Shown: piece after piece, positions 61,538 through 64,000 of the stretch
Layout of the letters: every line of letters starts with the position of its first letter
Numbering within the stretch: the first letter of the stretch is position 1
Origin: Climacteris rufus
Lineage: Eukaryota; Chordata; Aves; Passeriformes; Climacteridae
DNA: 64,000 nt
Reading direction: 5' to 3'
Assembly: GCA_013398175.1 (NCBI GenBank)
Contig: VZRZ01004927.1
Span: forward strand, 627,418-691,417
Position numbers and translations under genes: made by a program
Notes under the pieces: generated by a model
What the model saw: the letters and a program-made list of their open reading frames with translations, nothing else
Told to the model about the DNA's origin: nothing
The model's database searches: none

Positions 61538-61605
61538 GAAAGGGCATTTTGTTATGTTTATTAGATTTGTCAAAAAGGCATTTTATGATGTTTATGAGAT
61601 AGCAT
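61538..61605. repeat. 34-bp imperfect tandem duplication
   Basis: Two copies of a 34-bp unit sharing GGCATTTT, ATGTTTAT and AGAT blocks (GGCATTTT starts at 61543 and at 61577), with about seven differences. Confidence 0.75.
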
Positions 61606-62720
61606 ATAAATTTATGAAACTGGAACATTTTTGTCAAAAATAGACTTTGCTGAAAATCAAAAATGCAAGCAGTAAAACCTCCCATCAAGAAAAACCAGGA
61701 AAAATTTTCCATTAAGCAAGGTATAGACTCATCCACAGAAAAATTTGTGAAATACTGTCAATGAAATCCGTGTTGTAAAGCAGTGGAAAAGATGCTGGGT
61801 GAATATAGGAAAGCTGCAATGCTCCCAGCTGAGTACAGATGTGGCCATTCTGTCTGATGTCCTTGTCTGACTACAAGTGAGGGACCATCTACTGGTTTTG
61901 TTGCCCTGACTTTGGAGAAGGAAGGAGTGAGTTTCTGGCTTGCGTTTGGCTTTGTGTTGTGTACTGCTGTCCATAATAATCACTTGTCCCTCTGGTTTCC
62001 AGAACATGACTGGCTGTTGTTGATGTTGTACAGGAATGAGCCACGAGCACATCCTCCACCAGCTCTCTGCTTCTGTCTCCACTTCAGAAGCCCCTTTTGC
62101 AGGTGTTTCCTTTTTCCTTTGTTGCTGTTGTTGCTTTTCATTTACTGCTGTTCATTTCTGTCTCCCTCCCACATCCCCTTCAAGTAAAAAGCTGTCTTGT
62201 ATTTCTGCTCAGAGAGCTCCCTTCTGCTCCTCATTTTTTTCTTTTGTTCATCCTCCGCAATACCATCAACATGATGTGAAAGATTTGATCTCTTCCTTTT
62301 TCTTTCTTACTTGGGAGGTCAGTGTGGCACTCTGCAACTGATGCTCTGCCCTTTCTTGGGGACGGTGATGTGGCAGCAGGACAGGCTGAGAAACAGATGA
62401 AACCATTACTGTGTCAGCTGGGATCTTGATCACAGCCATGAGAAAATTTCCAAAATGAAGATTTTGAAATGCTGTTCCCAAGTCTCTCCCCCAGGCAGGG
62501 GAAGAAGTAACAACAATGAAATGTTTCCCATGCTGCTTCCACTTTGCAAAGGAACCCTAAAAAGTTGGAAAGGTGATGGCGATGAGAGGCGTTGGGAGGT
62601 TAGGCAGGAGAAATCCAATCACTAAAGAGCTGAAAGAGTAGGCATCAAGAGGGAATGAAGTCAGCCCTTCCTGTGTGTCAAGGCAGATTGTTCTTATGCT
62701 GGAGAAGTTCATCCTGCCAT

Positions 62721-62832
62721 GAATCATAGAATCATAGCATTTTTGAGCTTGAAAAAGACCTTTAAGGGTTCAACTGTTAACCTAGCACTGCCAAATGCAC
62801 CACCAAACCACATCCCTAGTTCTGCACTTACA
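62721..62832 (-). mobile_element. CR1 retrotransposon 3' end, short fragment
   Basis: The plus strand starts GAATCATAGAATCATAGCAT, the reverse complement of the CR1 octamer repeats. It goes on through a diverged GACCTTTAAGGGTTCAACTGTTAACC block and the diagnostic AGCACTGCCAAATGCACCACCAAACCACATCCCTA stretch of the CR1 3' region, fading near 62832. The copy is about 110 bp long and extremely 5'-truncated. It is more diverged than the copy at 21.8 kb, with several substitutions and small deletions. Confidence 0.92.
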
Positions 62833-64000
62833 GCTTGCTCCTTGATGTATCAAAATGAAACAGACCTAATACCTAATAACCACTACTAGAATACTGGAAG
62901 AAATAAAAAACTAAATGCATGAAATGTTGCAATTTCAAATTTGTACTTTCTGCATTATTTTTATGTGCACTATTTTTATACATTTTCACCATTTCACTGG
63001 GTGCTACTCCTAGTTGTCTTTTAAACAGTTGTTTTTCAAAGCATGATATTTTGGTATTGGAAAAGCAAAAAGAGCGTTGCAACCACAGTTTTTCAATTTC
63101 AAACGTTTTTTATTAAATAGGGCCCTGAAGGGCAGAGAAGGGAGCTGTTTGAAAGCAGAGCACAGACTAGGGAGATGTGGTCACTTTCTGTAGCCAGAGT
63201 CCTCTCACAGGTGTAGCATCACTTCACCAATAACCCTTCTGGAACTGCTTTGTCTTGCACTCTTGGTGAGGAGCAGCAACACTGCCTTGCTTGCTGTTCT
63301 CCCTTATTTCACAGGGGACACATTCAAAGTACAATGCCAGGTTGGGTCCTGCAATAACCTCACCAGACCCCAACTCTGATGATGCCAAGAGTGTGACTGT
63401 GACCAACCAAGGGGTATTTAATCTCCTTTCATTTCCACACATCTTGTTTTGGGAAATATACCTCATAAAATGCCATGAGAGCTGAAAGGTGATAGTGTCC
63501 ATCAAATAGCAAAGTGCCTTGTTTATTGTTCAAGCTCTCCCTAGCTGAAGCATCAGTAGACCTGAATGCCCCTATTAAGTATGTATCCATCTGAAAGTGC
63601 TGCACTGTCATTAGTTTGACTGAGGTTCAGGCATGTGCTACAGTAATTGGTCTGGATATGCAAAGGGTTGAGAGAACGGGGATGATAAGTAAGTGACAGT
63701 GTGCAATTACTACGCAAATTTTAGAGGAATAATTATCACCAAAAAAATTTCCTTGGTATGGATGCTGCTTTCAGCAGACTTAGAATCCACAACCCAAACA
63801 GATTGAAGAAACTGCCCAATTCTGTTGGCTTGAAATAACATTGAGTACAGGGCTTGCAGAACACATTTGTGTGCCTTCCTTATCCCTCCCTCTATAACCC
63901 CAAGATACACCTGAACATGAAGTCGTCCACCACCATCTTGAGAACCCTCTAACTGTAGCTGTACAGCAAGTTTATGCTATTTTTAGGGAGTATCCTTGTC
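62833..64000. other. Unique sequence to the window edge, no gene seen
   Basis: AT-rich at 62930-63120 with featureless short frames. No repeat, exon or RNA gene is recognised up to the end of the window. Confidence 0.5.

Larger units (their letters stand above)
61073..62720. other. Unique sequence, no gene seen
   Basis: Contains the 10-bp-arm inverted repeat at 61155 and the 34-bp tandem at 61538. A T/C-rich stretch at 62095-62260 yields chance open frames rich in leucine, phenylalanine and cysteine. No gene is visible. Confidence 0.5.

Noticed and set aside
1..64000. CRISPR arrays, operons, prophage or bacterial insertion sequences
   Set aside because: Composition, dense stops, CR1 elements and microsatellites show vertebrate nuclear DNA. 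No spaced direct repeats or prokaryotic gene layout are present.
1..64000. Endogenous retrovirus LTRs or internal genes
   Set aside because: No paired LTRs, primer-binding site with polypurine tract, or retroviral protein motifs were recognised.

Overview
This window reads as nuclear DNA of a bird, and I see no intact protein-coding gene in it. The best evidence for a bird is three relatively young CR1 retrotransposon 3' ends (about 21825-22015 minus, 54199-54606 plus, 62721-62832 minus). Their terminal octamer repeat and body match what I know of avian CR1. Interspersed repeats are sparse, microsatellites are short, and CpG is depleted except in one short island, as in bird intergenic or intronic DNA. 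One undetermined base (N at 21321) in the GC-rich island marks this as draft assembly. The species cannot be named from the sequence alone.

The longest open frame is 158 codons (47208-47684) and resembles no family I recognise. All the open frames look like chance frames in non-coding DNA. The window is best described as a gene desert or a very long intron. Its contents are: (1) a compact CpG island at about 21185-21420 with a strong splice-donor-like site downstream at 21571, the best candidate promoter or first exon; (2) two old LINE reverse-transcriptase fossils in opposite orientation about 2 kb apart: roughly 1 kb of a CR1/L3-like element on the minus strand (about 31150-32180), whose polymerase motifs are still readable, and a shorter relic on the plus strand (about 34190-34480); (3) the three younger CR1 tails; (4) microsatellites, A-rich and pyrimidine-rich tracts, and small tandem duplications; (5) several AT-rich, low-CpG stretches with homeodomain- and POU-like words, of the kind often found to be conserved non-coding elements near developmental genes.

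Layout: 1-20.7 kb is unique sequence with a few enhancer-like stretches, a splice-acceptor-like pyrimidine tract at about 10.6 kb and an octamer cluster at 14.55 kb. 20.7-22.0 kb holds the CpG island with its AT-rich flanks and a CR1. 22-31 kb is unique with enhancer-like stretches at 25.5-26.2 and 28.3-28.7 kb. 31-34.5 kb holds the LINE fossils. 34.5-54 kb is unique DNA with microsatellites and one unusual A-rich block at 48.2 kb. 54-64 kb has two CR1 copies, small repeats and an exon-like segment at 60.5-60.8 kb. No genes can be placed in a common pathway here. The functional hypothesis is regulatory: one possible promoter plus scattered enhancer candidates. The conservation claims were not tested by any alignment and are inference from composition and motif content.
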